A stretch of DNA of 64,000 bases from Rhizobium favelukesii (GTDB taxonomy: Bacteria > Pseudomonadota > Alphaproteobacteria > Rhizobiales > Rhizobiaceae), in NCBI RefSeq assembly GCF_000577275.2, contig NZ_HG916852.1:375001-439000 (forward strand), read 5' to 3'. The position numbers were made by a program, and so were the translations under genes. The notes beneath the pieces were generated by a model, which worked only from the letters and a program-made list of their open reading frames with translations, was not told the origin of the DNA and ran no database searches. This document shows positions 46,823 through 56,970 of this stretch, in pieces. Each line of letters opens with the position of its first letter. The stretch's first letter is position 1.

Positions 46823-48397
46823 TCAGGTGACCACCCAGGCTATATAGAGAAGGGCGAGCGCGATAATCCAGAGGGCGAACCGACCGGAGCGATTGTGACG
46901 CGCTTCGGATTTGCCGATCGCTTCGGCCGTTTCCGCATCGAAACGCAGTCCATGCTCACTCATGTGCAGCAGTTGATGGTGAAACTTCTCGGTCTTGGCC
47001 GCAATCTCCGGCGCGGCTTCTGCAAGCTTGACCGCTGCCTTCAACCCGTCCTTGAGGTCGGTGACGATACGCTTCGGGCCGAGATTGTTGCGGATCCAGT
47101 CGCCGACGACTGGTTCGGATGCCTTCCACATGTTGAAGCGTGGATTGAGCATGCGCGACACGCCTTCGACGACGACCATGGTCTTCTGCAGCATGACCAG
47201 TTCCGGTCGCGTGGCCATGTCGAACAGTTCGGTCACCTCGAACAGCAGCGTCAGCAGCTTGCCCATCGAAATGGTTTCGGCCGGCTGTCCGTGGATCGGC
47301 TCGCCGATTGCGCGGATCGCCTGCGCGAAGCTCTCCACATTGTGATGGGCGGGGACATAGCCGGCCTCGAAATGGACTTCCGCGACCCTGACATAATCGC
47401 GGGTGATGAACCCGAAGAGAATTTCGGCAAGGAAGCGGCGCTCTTTTTTGCCCAATCGTCCCACGATTCCCATGTCGACGGCGACGATGTCTCCATGCGC
47501 ATCGACAAAGAGATTCCCCGGATGCATGTCGGCATGGAAGAAGCCATCGCGCAGCGTGTGGCGCAGGAAGGACTGGATCAGTGTATCCGCAAGGCGATTG
47601 AGATCGTGGCCGGCGGCGCGCAAGCCGTCGACGTCGGACATCTTCACACCATCGATCCACTCCATGGTGATCACGTCGCGGCCAGTGCGCTCCCAATCCA
47701 CCTTCGGCACGCGGAATCCTGGGTCCTTTTCGGTGTTCTCGGCGATTTCGGAAAGGGCCGCAGCCTCGAGCCGCAGGTCCATTTCGACCTTGGTGGTCTG
47801 CTCCAGGGTCTTCGTCACTTCCACCGGCCTGAGGCGGCGGCTTGAAGGCATGAAGCGCTCTTGCATGTGGGCGACGAGATACATCGCCTCGATGTCGTGC
47901 GAGAAGCGCTGACGCACGCCGGGGCGGACCACCTTTACGGCAACCTTCTTGCGACCGGACAGTGTATCGACCTCCGCCGGATGCACCTGGGCAATCGACG
48001 CTGCGGCAATCGGCTCGCCGAAGCTTGCGTAAAGGTCTTCGATCGGGCGGCCGAGCGAACTGGCGATGCTCGCCTTGGCCGCCGCCGGCGGGAAGAATGC
48101 CATGCGGTCCTGGAGTTGCGATAGGTCGTCTGCAAATTCGACGCCGACGACATCCGGGCGCGTCGCCAGGAACTGGCCGATCTTCACGTAGGAGGGGCCC
48201 AACCGTTCGACGGCTTGCGCCAGCCTGTCGCTGCGCTTCTTCGATTTCGAGCGGTTGCGTGCGAATAGGCCAACAAAGGACTTGGCAAGGCCGATCGAGG
48301 GCGGAAGATCTTCTGACGGCAAGGCCGAAATGACGCCTTCGCGCACGAGAATCCAGCCGACGCGCCAGAGCCGGAAATATGCTCCGAGAGCACTCAT
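46823..48397 (-). CDS. ubiB: UbiB atypical kinase/ATPase (ubiquinone biosynthesis)
   Basis: ABC1/ADCK/UbiB family protein of 524 aa that supports ubiquinone synthesis at the inner membrane. The family's KxGQ motif is in SYVKIGQFLATRPDVVG, followed by VAVKVVRPGV, the catalytic FFHADMHPGNLFV and VDMGIVGRLG. A C-terminal membrane hairpin (FALWIIALALLYIAWVVT) is present. I start at ATG 48397 (MSALGAYFRLWR); the frame is open to a TTG at 48418. It follows ubiE by 56 nt on the same strand. Confidence 0.95.
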   Translation of the reverse strand: MSALGAYFRLWRVGWILVREGVISALPSEDLPPSIGLAKSFVGLFARNRSKSKKRSDRLAQAVERLGPSYVKIGQFLATRPDVVGVEFADDLSQLQDRMAFFPPAAAKASIASSLGRPIEDLYASFGEPIAAASIAQVHPAEVDTLSGRKKVAVKVVRPGVRQRFSHDIEAMYLVAHMQERFMPSSRRLRPVEVTKTLEQTTKVEMDLRLEAAALSEIAENTEKDPGFRVPKVDWERTGRDVITMEWIDGVKMSDVDGLRAAGHDLNRLADTLIQSFLRHTLRDGFFHADMHPGNLFVDAHGDIVAVDMGIVGRLGKKERRFLAEILFGFITRDYVRVAEVHFEAGYVPAHHNVESFAQAIRAIGEPIHGQPAETISMGKLLTLLFEVTELFDMATRPELVMLQKTMVVVEGVSRMLNPRFNMWKASEPVVGDWIRNNLGPKRIVTDLKDGLKAAVKLAEAAPEIAAKTEKFHHQLLHMSEHGLRFDAETAEAIGKSEARHNRSGRFALWIIALALLYIAWVVT

Positions 48398-48453
48398 GCC
48401 GGATTGCCTGCCTGCCAAAGCGCGCAGGTGAACGGTGTACCTCGAACCATCCG

Positions 48454-49230
48454 TCAGAGCTTCCAGCCGGAGTGGAGGGCTGCAATGCCGCCGGTATAGT
48501 TTGTGAAGCTGACGCGCGAGAAACCGGCGTTGCGGATCATCTCGGCGAAGTTCTCCTGGTTGGGGAATTTGCGGATGGATTCGACGAGATATTGGTAGGG
48601 CTCGGCTTCGCCGGTGATCGCCTTACCGAACTTCGGAATGGCGTTGAAGGACCAGCTGTCATAGACGCGGTCGAGCAACGGCATGTCCACTTCCGAGAAT
48701 TCGAGTACCAGCAATCGGCCGCCGCGCTTCAGCACGCGATGGGCTTCGCTCAGCGCGACATCGATGCGCGGCACGTTGCGGATGCCGAAGGCAATCGTGT
48801 AGGCGTCGAAGCTGTTCGGCTCGAACGGCAGATCCTCCGCGTTGGCTTCGACGAAAGTCAGATTGTCGGAGAGCTTCTTTTTGGCGGCGCGCTCGGCGCC
48901 GACGGCCAGCATCGAGCCGTTGATGTCGAGTACGGTCGCATGTGCCTGCCGGTTCGAGGCTTCGACGATGCGGAAGGCGATGTCGCCGGTACCGCCGGCA
49001 ACGTCCAGAACCCGGTAGCCTGGCTCCCTGCGTGGATTGAGCGCCGCAATCATCGCGTCCTTCCAGACGCGGTGCATGCCGACCGACATAACGTCGTTCA
49101 TGATGTCGTAGCGCTTGGCGACTTTGTGAAAGACGTCGTTGACGAGGCCCTGCTTCTCACCACCCGCCACGTCGCGGAAGCCGTAGGATGTTTCCATGCC
49201 GCCTTCGGCGGAGGTACGGCTTTCTGACAT
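48454..49230 (-). CDS. ubiE: Ubiquinone/menaquinone C-methyltransferase UbiE
   Basis: SAM-dependent methyltransferase of ubiquinone synthesis, 258 aa. UbiE signatures: [20 protein letters not shown], the SAM motif [13 protein letters not shown], and [20 protein letters not shown] (20 residues) followed by LKRGG. ATG 49230, divergent from mutM across 150 bp. Forms a ubiE-ubiB unit. Confidence 0.96.
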   Translation of the reverse strand: MSESRTSAEGGMETSYGFRDVAGGEKQGLVNDVFHKVAKRYDIMNDVMSVGMHRVWKDAMIAALNPRREPGYRVLDVAGGTGDIAFRIVEASNRQAHATVLDINGSMLAVGAERAAKKKLSDNLTFVEANAEDLPFEPNSFDAYTIAFGIRNVPRIDVALSEAHRVLKRGGRLLVLEFSEVDMPLLDRVYDSWSFNAIPKFGKAITGEAEPYQYLVESIRKFPNQENFAEMIRNAGFSRVSFTNYTGGIAALHSGWKL

Positions 49231-49382
49231 CGAAAATACTCCATCTATCTGAAATCGGCGCGGCGACCATAGCGAACTGACGCGCGCGACGCTATCTGTG
49301 GACCACGGTCAAAGCCGCGGCACCTTGGCGCTATAGCGTACAACGCCCGTGGTGGAAACATGTTAGATATAGATGGGTTAAG

Positions 49383-50273
49383 ATGCCGGAATTGCCAGAA
49401 GTCGAAACAGTCAGACGCGGGCTTGCCCCCACCATGGAGGGCGCGCGTATCGCCCGCCTGGAGCTGCGACGCAAAGACCTGCGTTTCCCTTTTCCGGATG
49501 GTCTCGAGGCACGGGTGACGGGCCGCAGCATCGTCGCGCTCGGTCGCCGCGCCAAATATCTGCTGATCGATCTCGATAACGGCACGACGATCATTTCGCA
49601 TCTCGGCATGTCGGGCTCCTTCCGCATCGAGGTGGAACAGCTTTCTGATAGGCCGGGCGAATTCCATCACCCCCGCTCGAAGGATGAAAAGCACGATCAC
49701 GCCATCTTCCACCTGGAGGGACCGAAAGGCGCCAGCCGCGTCATCTATAATGACCCGCGCCGTTTCGGCTTCATGGATGTGGCACAGCGTTGCGAACTTG
49801 ATCTCAATCCCTTCCTCTTCGGCTTGGGACCGGAACCGACAGGCAACGAACTCAGTGCCGCCTATCTGGCGGAACGCTTCGCTGGCAAGGCGCAGCCTCT
49901 GAAAAGCGCGCTGCTCGATCAGAAGAATATTGCCGGGCTCGGCAATATCTATGTCTGCGAGGCGCTGTGGCGCGCGCACCTGCGGCCGACGCGTGCCGCG
50001 GCGTCCATCGTCACGACATCGGGTAAGCCCAACAAGCAGATGGAGTTGCTTGTCGCCTCGATCCGCGACGTCATCGCCGACGCCATCAAGGCCGGTGGCT
50101 CGTCGCTGCGCGACCATATCAAGACGGATGGCTCGCTCGGCTATTTCCAGCATTCCTTCGCTGTCTATGACCGCGAAAGTCTACCTTGCGGCAACCCGGG
50201 CTGCGGCGGTACCGTCGCCCGCATTGTCCAGGCAGGGCGCTCGACCTTTTATTGCCCTGCCTGTCAAAAGTAA
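49383..50273 (+). CDS. mutM: Formamidopyrimidine-DNA glycosylase
   Basis: Base-excision repair enzyme removing 8-oxoguanine and other oxidised purines, with AP-lyase activity. Catalytic Pro2 and Glu3 are in [14 protein letters not shown]; the H2TH region has [18 protein letters not shown] and the C-terminal zinc finger has four Cys in CGNPGCGG...YCPACQ. Length 296 aa includes a short insertion near residue 90-105 seen in rhizobial homologues. ATG 49383 is the only fit because Pro2 must follow it. Confidence 0.97.
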   Translation: MPELPEVETVRRGLAPTMEGARIARLELRRKDLRFPFPDGLEARVTGRSIVALGRRAKYLLIDLDNGTTIISHLGMSGSFRIEVEQLSDRPGEFHHPRSKDEKHDHAIFHLEGPKGASRVIYNDPRRFGFMDVAQRCELDLNPFLFGLGPEPTGNELSAAYLAERFAGKAQPLKSALLDQKNIAGLGNIYVCEALWRAHLRPTRAAASIVTTSGKPNKQMELLVASIRDVIADAIKAGGSSLRDHIKTDGSLGYFQHSFAVYDRESLPCGNPGCGGTVARIVQAGRSTFYCPACQK

Positions 50274-50287
50274 CGGGAGGATTGTCC

Positions 50288-51061
50288 ATGGCCTACGAAA
50301 CGCTGATCGTCGAAACCCGAGGCGCGGTCGGGCTGATCACATTGAATCGCCCGCAGGCGCTGAACGCGCTGAACTCGACGGTGCTGAAGGAACTTCTTCA
50401 GGCCTACGAAGTCTTCCAGGCCGATGACGCCGTCGGCGCTATGGTGCTGACTGGTTCCGAGCGCGCATTCGCCGCCGGTGCCGATATCAAGGAAATGCAG
50501 CCGCTGGATTATGTCGATGTCTACGGCCGCGATCTGATGAGCGGATGGGACGACGTTGCCAAGGTGCGCAAGCCTGTGATCGCCGCTGTCAGCGGCTTTG
50601 CGCTCGGCGGCGGCTGCGAGCTTGCAATGATGTGCGATATCATCATCGCGTCGGAGACTGCCAAGTTCGGCCAACCCGAAATCACACTCGGCGTCATTCC
50701 TGGTATGGGCGGCTCGCAGCGGCTGACGCGCGCTGTCGGCAGATACAAGGCCATGGATCTGATCCTCACCGGCCGCATGATGGACGCTGCCGAAGCCGAA
50801 CGCGCAGGACTCGTTTCGCGCGTGGTGGCGCCCGAACGGCTGCTGGACGAGGCTCTGGAGGCTGCCGCCAAGATCGCCTCGCTGTCGCGTCCTTCCGTGC
50901 TGATGGCGAAGGAGGCCGTAAACCGCGCACTGGAGACCACCTTGGAGGAAGGTCTGCGCTTCGAGCGTCGCCTTTTCCATAGCCTCTTTTCCACCGAAGA
51001 CCAGAAAGAAGGGATGACGGCCTTCATCGAAAAGCGTAAGCCTGCCTTCAAGAATCGCTGA
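50288..51061 (+). CDS. Enoyl-CoA hydratase
   Basis: Crotonase-fold hydratase of 257 aa acting in fatty acid beta-oxidation. Oxyanion-hole residues are in [13 protein letters not shown] and [15 protein letters not shown]; the two catalytic Glu residues are in GGCELAM and [11 protein letters not shown], so hydratase rather than isomerase activity is likely. ATG 50288 ([12 protein letters not shown]) after GGGAGGATTGTCC; the frame overlaps mutM further upstream but without support. It starts 14 nt after mutM. Confidence 0.93.
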   Translation: MAYETLIVETRGAVGLITLNRPQALNALNSTVLKELLQAYEVFQADDAVGAMVLTGSERAFAAGADIKEMQPLDYVDVYGRDLMSGWDDVAKVRKPVIAAVSGFALGGGCELAMMCDIIIASETAKFGQPEITLGVIPGMGGSQRLTRAVGRYKAMDLILTGRMMDAAEAERAGLVSRVVAPERLLDEALEAAAKIASLSRPSVLMAKEAVNRALETTLEEGLRFERRLFHSLFSTEDQKEGMTAFIEKRKPAFKNR

Positions 51062-51098
51062 GCCTTGGAGAAAGGCGGCGTTTCCTTGAAAATGCGCG

Positions 51099-51127
51099 TT
51101 GACGTGGGTCGGCTTTAGGGTTATATG
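51099..51127 (+). promoter_or_regulatory. Sigma-70-type promoter of rpsT
   Basis: TTGACG (51099-51104), 17-bp spacer, TATATG (51122-51127). This is a near-consensus housekeeping promoter. The predicted transcript begins at about 51133-51135 and has a leader of about 110 nt before the rpsT start. Confidence 0.8.
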
Positions 51128-51246
51128 CCCGCCCACGGTTCGGGAAGCCACTCCGGTTTTCCGATTATGCTCCCGCATTGCTGGATTGAGTGGCCGCAGG
51201 GCCCGCGGTGATGACGGAGTTTGTTCGAATTCTTAGAGAGGCATCC

Positions 51247-51525
51247 ATGGCCAATACAACTTCGGCGAAAAAAGCGACCCGCAAGATCGCCCGCCGTACC
51301 GACGTCAATAAGGCTCGTCGCTCGCGCGTTCGTACGTTCGTTCGCAAGGTCGAAGAGGCAATCGCATCTGGTGATGCTGCCAAGGCAAAGGAAGCATTCC
51401 TCGCCGCGCAGCCGGAACTGGCTCGCGCCGCAGGCAAGGGCGTCCTGCACGCCAACACGGCTTCCCGAAAGGTTTCGCGCCTGGCAGCGCGTGTGAAGGC
51501 TCTGTCGGTTTCTGTGACCGCATAA
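51247..51525 (+). CDS. rpsT: 30S ribosomal protein S20
   Basis: Small basic protein of 92 aa that binds the 5' and 3' minor domains of 16S r[23 protein letters not shown] and the Lys/Arg-rich helices ([16 protein letters not shown]) are typical of S20; the C-terminal half has [22 protein letters not shown] 51247 follows AGAGAGGCATCC. Own promoter upstream and terminator downstream make it a single-gene unit before dnaA. Confidence 0.97.
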   Translation: MANTTSAKKATRKIARRTDVNKARRSRVRTFVRKVEEAIASGDAAKAKEAFLAAQPELARAAGKGVLHANTASRKVSRLAARVKALSVSVTA

Positions 51526-51555
51526 TCTTTCGTTAACGGACGCACCATTATGATT

Positions 51556-51581
51556 AGCCCGGCAACTTTGTCGGGCTTTTT
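51556..51581 (+). terminator. Intrinsic terminator of rpsT
   Basis: AGCCCG and CGGGCT form a stem around GCAACTTTGT, followed by TTTTTC. It lies 31 nt after the rpsT stop. Confidence 0.85.
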
Positions 51582-51582
51582 C

Positions 51583-52345
51583 GATTCCGCCGACTGGCTT
51601 CCGTATGGTTAATTCGGCGACGATTTCATGTCGAGCGTGTGACACGAAAAAGGCAATGAAAACAAATACTTGTTGTAGGATACTTCAGGTACGCTCGACT
51701 CGGGGCCTACAATCTGCGGTCTGAGCAGAGTCAAGAAGCTTTTTTATTTTTTCTTTTTATGCGTGTCAAAAATGCCCGCGGGACGAATCTCCTTGATTCA
51801 AAAGCGATTCTTTTTTGACGCGGATGTGACGCCCAAAGACTGCCCCCCGAGTCAACGGCCCGCTCTTAATTTTGCGTAAAATTCATCGTTGATTCCCGCA
51901 TTCGATCCTGCCTAAATGCCGATCAACAAGGGGTCCAGACATCACCTGTGAAGGCTTGGTCTGAAACTGCCACGTCGGCAGGACGATGAACCTGTGCCAC
52001 TTGTTACGGAGAGCCTAAGCTTCCGGTTTTTCACGCACTTGAGCATTTTTGACCGCGACGTGGCTGTCGCGGAACGGTGATTTTTTGTGTGTTGGTTGCA
52101 CGCGTTGCGTGAAACCGGAATGGGGAAGAGAAGTCGTGGCAAGACGACTGGACGCCAGCTGACGAGGAGCGGCATCCAGTCCGACAGAAGGCAGTCGACG
52201 CCGCATGAGGCGGGCTCGCGCTTTCTCGGAAAGTCTTGTGAGTGGGGCAGTATTTGAGTGAACCGGCAGGCGAGTGGCTCATGAGGGTGCCACTTTCTGG
52301 TCATAGCGGGGAAATAATCGGGCGACGAACAAAGTCGGCCGACGA
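51583..52345 (+). promoter_or_regulatory. dnaA upstream region with a cluster of GANTC (CcrM) sites
   Basis: No gene was found in these 760 bp. Eight GANTC sites lie at 51583, 51697, 51728, 51785, 51795, 51806, 51849 and 51891, all within 313 bp, where about one is expected by chance; none occur from 51896 to the dnaA start. The first part also carries long T-runs. GANTC is the target of the cell-cycle methylase CcrM in alphaproteobacteria, and methylation state controls dnaA in Caulobacter. I saw no consensus DnaA box (TTATCCACA), so I do not call this an origin. Confidence 0.65.
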
Positions 52346-53908
52346 ATGGAAGGCGGCATGATGCAGATGAATACAATGACGGCGGATGCCCTGGATAGCG
52401 GGGACAACGAACCGCAGGCGTTTGGCTCTATTTGCGCTGGAGCGGCAGGGGAAAAGGGAGACATGAAGCATGGTGTACTTTTCGAGCGTGTCAGCGCCCG
52501 CCTGAAGGCGCAAGTCGGTCCGGATGTCTATGCAAGCTGGTTTGCGCGGCTGAAGCTGCATTCGGTTTCCAAGAGCGTCGTGCGCCTGACGGTGCCGACA
52601 ACTTTTCTGAAGTCCTGGATCAACAACCGGTATCTTGAGTTGATCACCAGCCTGTTTCAGGCCGAAGACTCCGAAATCCTGAAAGTCGAAATTCTCGTGC
52701 GCACGGCAACGCGTGGCGTTGGTAAACCGGCTGAAGCGCCGGTTTCCCCAGAGCCTGTTGCCGCCGCGCAGACGCGCCGCCCAGCGGCGCAGCATGCCGG
52801 CCAGATTGCGCAGCAGGCGGTATCGTCCGCAGCCGCTGCCCGTCCGGCGACTGCCGGCCAGCCGCTCTTCGGCTCGCCGCTGGACTCCCGCTTCACCTTC
52901 GACACCTTTGTTGAGGGTAGCTCCAACCGCGTAGCACTTGCTGCTGCCAGGACGATTGCGGAAGCCGGGCAGGGCGCTGTCCGCTTCAATCCGCTCTTCG
53001 TCCATTCCAGCGTCGGTCTCGGCAAATCGCACCTTCTACAGGCGATCGCCAATGCCGCGGTTCAGAACCCGCGCGCCCTGCGCGTCGTCTATCTGACGGC
53101 AGAGTATTTCATGTGGCGTTTCGCAACAGCGATCCGTGACAATGATGCTTTGACCTTGAAGGACTCGTTGCGCAACATCGACCTTTTGATCATCGACGAC
53201 ATGCAGTTCCTGCAGGGCAAGATGATCCAGCACGAGTTCTGCCACCTGCTGAACATGCTGCTCGACAGCGCCAAGCAGGTCGTGGTCGCTGCCGACCGCG
53301 CTCCCTGGGAGCTGGAATCGCTTGATCCACGCGTCCGCTCGCGGTTGCAGGGCGGTGTGGCCATTGAGCTCGACGCGCCGGACTACGAGATGCGTCTCGA
53401 GATCCTGAAGCGTCGCCTTACCGCTGCTCGCGTCGAGGACCCGTCTCTGGAAATCCCGGCCGAACTGCTGAACCATGTTGCGCGCAACATCACTGCAAGC
53501 GGCCGCGAGCTGGAAGGTGCTTTCAACCAGCTGCTTTTCCGCCGCTCCTTCGAGCCGAACCTGACGGTCGAGCGCGTCGACGAGCTTCTTGCTCATCTCG
53601 TTGGCTCGGGCGAGCCGCGCCGTGTCCGCATCGAGGACATCCAGCGCATCGTCGCACGGCACTATAACGTGTCGCGCCAGGAACTGGTCTCGAACCGCCG
53701 CACCCGCGTCATCGTCAAACCGCGCCAGATCGCCATGTATCTGTCGAAGACGCTGACGCCGCGGTCGTTCCCGGAAATCGGCCGTCGCTTCGGCGGTCGC
53801 GATCATACGACCGTGCTGCACGCCGTGCGAAAGATCGAGGAGCTGATCGCCGGCGACACCAAGCTTTCGCATGAGATTGAGTTGCTGAAGCGCCTGATCA
53901 ACGAATAG
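52346..53908 (+). CDS. dnaA: Chromosomal replication initiator protein DnaA
   Basis: AAA+ initiator of 520 aa. Domain I (about 40-120, [20 protein letters not shown]), Pro/Ala-rich linker (125-175), AAA+ domain III with Walker [13 protein letters not shown] (220-231; Ser-Ser replaces the usual Gly-Gly) and Walker [11 protein letters not shown], and DNA-binding domain IV with [21 protein letters not shown] 52346 is the longest start; GGAAGG at 52348 favours ATG 52358 or 52361, which removes only four or five residues. A terminator follows. Confidence 0.96.
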   Translation: MEGGMMQMNTMTADALDSGDNEPQAFGSICAGAAGEKGDMKHGVLFERVSARLKAQVGPDVYASWFARLKLHSVSKSVVRLTVPTTFLKSWINNRYLELITSLFQAEDSEILKVEILVRTATRGVGKPAEAPVSPEPVAAAQTRRPAAQHAGQIAQQAVSSAAAARPATAGQPLFGSPLDSRFTFDTFVEGSSNRVALAAARTIAEAGQGAVRFNPLFVHSSVGLGKSHLLQAIANAAVQNPRALRVVYLTAEYFMWRFATAIRDNDALTLKDSLRNIDLLIIDDMQFLQGKMIQHEFCHLLNMLLDSAKQVVVAADRAPWELESLDPRVRSRLQGGVAIELDAPDYEMRLEILKRRLTAARVEDPSLEIPAELLNHVARNITASGRELEGAFNQLLFRRSFEPNLTVERVDELLAHLVGSGEPRRVRIEDIQRIVARHYNVSRQELVSNRRTRVIVKPRQIAMYLSKTLTPRSFPEIGRRFGGRDHTTVLHAVRKIEELIAGDTKLSHEIELLKRLINE

Positions 53909-53933
53909 TCGGGCAATCTTCTGTGCACGTTTG

Positions 53934-53965
53934 ACGGCCGGGCATTGCTCCGGCCGTTTTCTTTT
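53934..53965 (+). terminator. Intrinsic terminator of dnaA
   Basis: ACGGCCGG and CCGGCCGT form an 8-bp stem around GCATTGCT, followed by TTTCTTTT; 25 nt after the dnaA stop. Confidence 0.85.
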
Positions 53966-54016
53966 GCGCACAATCTTCTGTACGCTGGAGTGGCCACGTG
54001 GCCACAGGGGGAGCCG

Positions 54017-55096
54017 ATGAGTTTCGACAGGATCGCTGTTCTCGGACTGGGCAAGATCGGGCGGTTGGCTGCAACGCTTCTGCATGAGGGAGGGTTCGAC
54101 GTTCTAGGCGTCGACCTGCAGGCGCCGACGGAAAGCCAGCCATTCGAATGCAGGAGTGGCGACATCTCCGACCCCGCCGTCATCGGTGAACTGTTGTCCA
54201 GCGTTGAGGCCGTGCTTTCCTGCCTGCCCTATCACCTCAACATCGGCCTTGCGCGCGCCGCCCACGTCGCAGGGATCCACTACTTCGATCTGACCGAAGA
54301 CGTGCCGACGACAAACTTCATCATCGAACTGTCCAAGACGGCACGCGGCCTGATGGCGCCGCAATGTGGCCTGGCCCCCGGCTTCGTCGGCATTGTCGGA
54401 TCGAGCCTTGCGGACGGCTTCGACAAGTGCCGTTCCATTCGAATGCGGGTCGGCGCTCTGCCGCAGCACCCGACCGGTCTCCTCGGCTACGCGTTTAACT
54501 GGTCGCCCGAAGGGGTGGTCAACGAGTATCTGAACGACTGTGAAGTGATCGAGGGCGGCGTTCGCAAGCTCGTCTCGCCGATGGAATGGCACGAGACGAT
54601 CTATGTCGAGGGCGTGAAGCTCGAAGCTTTCACGACATCAGGAGGCCTCGGAACCATGTGCGATACGCTGCTCGGCAAGGTCGAGAACCTCGACTACAAG
54701 ACGATGCGCTATCCCGGCCACATGGATCTGATGAACTTCTTCTTCCATGAGCTTTTGATGCGCGACAGGCGCAACCTTGCCGGCGAAATCCTCACCAACG
54801 CCAAGCCTCCGGTCGAGGACGATGTTGTCTACGTCCACGTCGCAGCGGAGGGCATGGAGAACGGCAACCTCCGCCGCAAGGAATTTGTGCGCGCCTATTA
54901 TCCGATCGAGATAGCCGGCGCCCGCCGCACGGCGATCGCCTGGACGACGTCGGCCTCGGTGGTTGCCGTCATCGAGATGGTGCGCGACGACCTTTTGCCG
55001 TCCACGGGCTTCCTGCATCAGGAATACATTCCGCTGGAGATGTTCCTGAAAACTCCGACAGGCGGCCTCTTCGAGACGAGCGCGCCAGCTCGCTAA
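54017..55096 (+). CDS. Saccharopine dehydrogenase family protein
   Basis: NAD(P)-dependent oxidoreductase-like protein of 359 aa with an N-terminal Rossmann motif IAVLGLGKIGRLAATLLHEG and the family's CLPYHLNIGLARAA and GIHYFDLTED blocks; the C-terminal half has SGGLGTMCDTLLGKVENLDY and YKTMRYPGHMDLM, close to lysine-ketoglutarate reductase/LYS9-type proteins. ATG 54017 (MSFDRIAVLG) has GGGGGAG upstream. Reaction unknown: saccharopine, carboxynorspermidine or another amino acid route. Convergent with fhuP, overlapping it by 4 nt. Confidence 0.85.
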   Translation: MSFDRIAVLGLGKIGRLAATLLHEGGFDVLGVDLQAPTESQPFECRSGDISDPAVIGELLSSVEAVLSCLPYHLNIGLARAAHVAGIHYFDLTEDVPTTNFIIELSKTARGLMAPQCGLAPGFVGIVGSSLADGFDKCRSIRMRVGALPQHPTGLLGYAFNWSPEGVVNEYLNDCEVIEGGVRKLVSPMEWHETIYVEGVKLEAFTTSGGLGTMCDTLLGKVENLDYKTMRYPGHMDLMNFFFHELLMRDRRNLAGEILTNAKPPVEDDVVYVHVAAEGMENGNLRRKEFVRAYYPIEIAGARRTAIAWTTSASVVAVIEMVRDDLLPSTGFLHQEYIPLEMFLKTPTGGLFETSAPAR

Positions 55097-56220
55097 GTGG
55101 TTAGGCTGGTCCAGTAGGCGCCCTCGAAGGGGACAGCCGCGAAGCGCTCGTTGATCTCGGCGAGGCTGTCGGCCGGATCGACATCGCCAAAGAGGTCGGG
55201 CCTTACCCAGGATGCCACGGCTTCGGCGGCGAGCACGTTCAGCGGCACGGCATTGAAGAAGTTCCACATGCCGTGCACATTTCCCTCGCGCACCGCTTTC
55301 AGCGGGGCCAGGCTTGGTGCCTTAACGGTCTCCTGGAGCGACTGCCGCGCTTCTGCGGGATCGACCCCGGGACCGATCGAAAAGACGGTGTAGGTGCCGC
55401 CCGGCGAGCCGGTGGCGATATAGACGTCCGGTTCCGCGGCGATGATATATTCTGCCGTCACGGGTCCGCCCTGTGGCGGCAGGTTCTTGTCGGCGATGTT
55501 GCGCCCGCCGGCAAGCGTGATCAATTCACCAAGGCCGGTGCGACCGACCGCCCAGCTGCCACGCGTTGTGCTTGGAAAGGCATCCATCAGCACGAGCGGC
55601 CCATCTTCGCCTTTCCCGACCGCCCTCGCTTTGATGCGGTCCACCCGCTTTTCGAAGAACTGAGCATAGTTTTCCGCTTGCTGGTCGCATTCCAGAACGC
55701 GACCGAGGAGCCGAATGTCCCGCGGCGTGCTCTTCAGCGGATCGAGATTGAAATCGACAACGATCACGGGCACGCCGATCGATTGCAGATACTCGATGGC
55801 ACGTTTGCCCTGCTCGCCTTCTGCCTGCCACATGCCCATGACGGCAAGGTCGGCCTCCAAGGAAAGTGCGGCTTCGAAGGACATGCCATCCGCCTGCCCA
55901 TTGCTGACAAGCGCCACCTTGTCGAGGGCCGGAAATTTCTTGCGAAAAGCATCGTAGATGAACGGGTTGTCCGTCTTCATGTCGGTCGCCCAGCCTGCCA
56001 GCAGACTCACCGGATCCGGGTGGATCAGCGACAGCGCGAAAAGATTGAAACCCGTTCCGAGGATGATTGACTTCGGCTTCTTCGCAATCGTCACCATTCG
56101 ACCGACGGCATCGGTCACGGTCAGTGGCCAGCGCGTCTGTGCCTTCAACAGAGCCGGCGCGCAAAGCGCAGCAGACGCCGCAGCGAGAAAGCCGCGTCGC
56201 GTGATCGTGGACGGGATCAT
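55093..56220 (-). CDS. fhuP: Iron-hydroxamate siderophore ABC transporter substrate-binding protein
   Basis: Periplasmic cluster-A binding protein of 375 aa. It starts with a Tat-type signal (STITRRGFLAAASAALCAPA) and shows the siderophore-binding fold with IILGTGFNLFALSLIHPD and VIVVDFNLDPLKSTPRDI. ATG 56220 has AGAGGA upstream and overlaps the fhuF stop by 4 nt. In the order receptor-fhuF-binding protein it matches the rhizobial hydroxamate uptake block I know as fhuA2-fhuF-fhuP. No permease or ATPase is present here; in rhizobia these can be supplied by the haem system HmuUV. Confidence 0.88.
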   Translation of the reverse strand: MIPSTITRRGFLAAASAALCAPALLKAQTRWPLTVTDAVGRMVTIAKKPKSIILGTGFNLFALSLIHPDPVSLLAGWATDMKTDNPFIYDAFRKKFPALDKVALVSNGQADGMSFEAALSLEADLAVMGMWQAEGEQGKRAIEYLQSIGVPVIVVDFNLDPLKSTPRDIRLLGRVLECDQQAENYAQFFEKRVDRIKARAVGKGEDGPLVLMDAFPSTTRGSWAVGRTGLGELITLAGGRNIADKNLPPQGGPVTAEYIIAAEPDVYIATGSPGGTYTVFSIGPGVDPAEARQSLQETVKAPSLAPLKAVREGNVHGMWNFFNAVPLNVLAAEAVASWVRPDLFGDVDPADSLAEINERFAAVPFEGAYWTSLTT

Positions 56221-56966
56221 TGCACGTTCCTCTGGCTGGGAAGAGCACAAAGCTTGCCACAGCTCTGGACGCCGGGCAGCATGTAGCGCAGGCAGCATAT
56301 CTTCCGCCGGGCGACGCGCTCGCCGTCGTCCTCGACATATCGGACGCTGCCGCAGAGAGGGTTGACGCCGCCGTCCGGCAGGCAGCCGCGGACGAACACC
56401 GCCAGATCGGGGCCTTCGGGTGGCCGTGTCATCCGCAGCGCGTAGTCGAGATACACAGCGGCATTGTTCCAGCACAGCTTGGCCGAAATGCCGGAGGCGT
56501 TCAGCTTCGTCACGGCCTCTGGAAGATGCTGTTCCAACAAGGGACCGATGGCTTCGAAACCGTCCTCCTCGCCACCCTCAGCATTCCGGCCCCGGTGCGG
56601 CACGCCGAATGCACGCGGCAGGCCATTCTCCTGCACTGCGATGGCCATCCCGTCGAAGGCGACCGGAAGCTCCTGCGCGGCGAGGCGACGGGCCAGCACA
56701 TAGGGAATGGAAAGGGCGGAGAAGTAATACAACGACCACATCGACACGACGGCGCGCCTGTCGCTGTTGCCGCAGGCCTCGGCGTAGCGATCGATCGCCT
56801 GCTTGAACCCGCCGTCGCCGAAGAAGAGCGGCAGCGGTACCGCGTCCGGCAGGTCGGTGGAGAGCGCCATCTTCTCGTTGCACCACGCATGCTCACCGGC
56901 AAAGGCCGGCGAGAGGACCGAGGCGCTGTCGACCGGATCAACCACATGGTCCTGCGCGCTCGCCAT
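56217..56966 (-). CDS. fhuF: Siderophore-iron reductase FhuF
   Basis: Cytoplasmic [2Fe-2S] protein of 249 aa that reduces ferric hydroxamate siderophores to free the iron. The C-terminal cluster motif is CCLRYMLPGVQSCGKLC, i.e. C-C-x10-C-x3-C; E. coli FhuF has x2 in the last gap, so spacing differs by one. Middle of a fhuA-fhuF-fhuP operon, 4 nt after the receptor stop and overlapping fhuP. Confidence 0.9.
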   Translation of the reverse strand: MASAQDHVVDPVDSASVLSPAFAGEHAWCNEKMALSTDLPDAVPLPLFFGDGGFKQAIDRYAEACGNSDRRAVVSMWSLYYFSALSIPYVLARRLAAQELPVAFDGMAIAVQENGLPRAFGVPHRGRNAEGGEEDGFEAIGPLLEQHLPEAVTKLNASGISAKLCWNNAAVYLDYALRMTRPPEGPDLAVFVRGCLPDGGVNPLCGSVRYVEDDGERVARRKICCLRYMLPGVQSCGKLCALPSQRNVQ

Positions 56967-56970
56967 CAGC

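Noticed and set aside
51583..52345. Possible chromosomal origin next to dnaA
   Set aside because: No consensus DnaA boxes (TTATCCACA or complement) or AT-rich 13-mers were seen, and in rhizobia the origin is usually not beside dnaA. Only the GANTC cluster is claimed.
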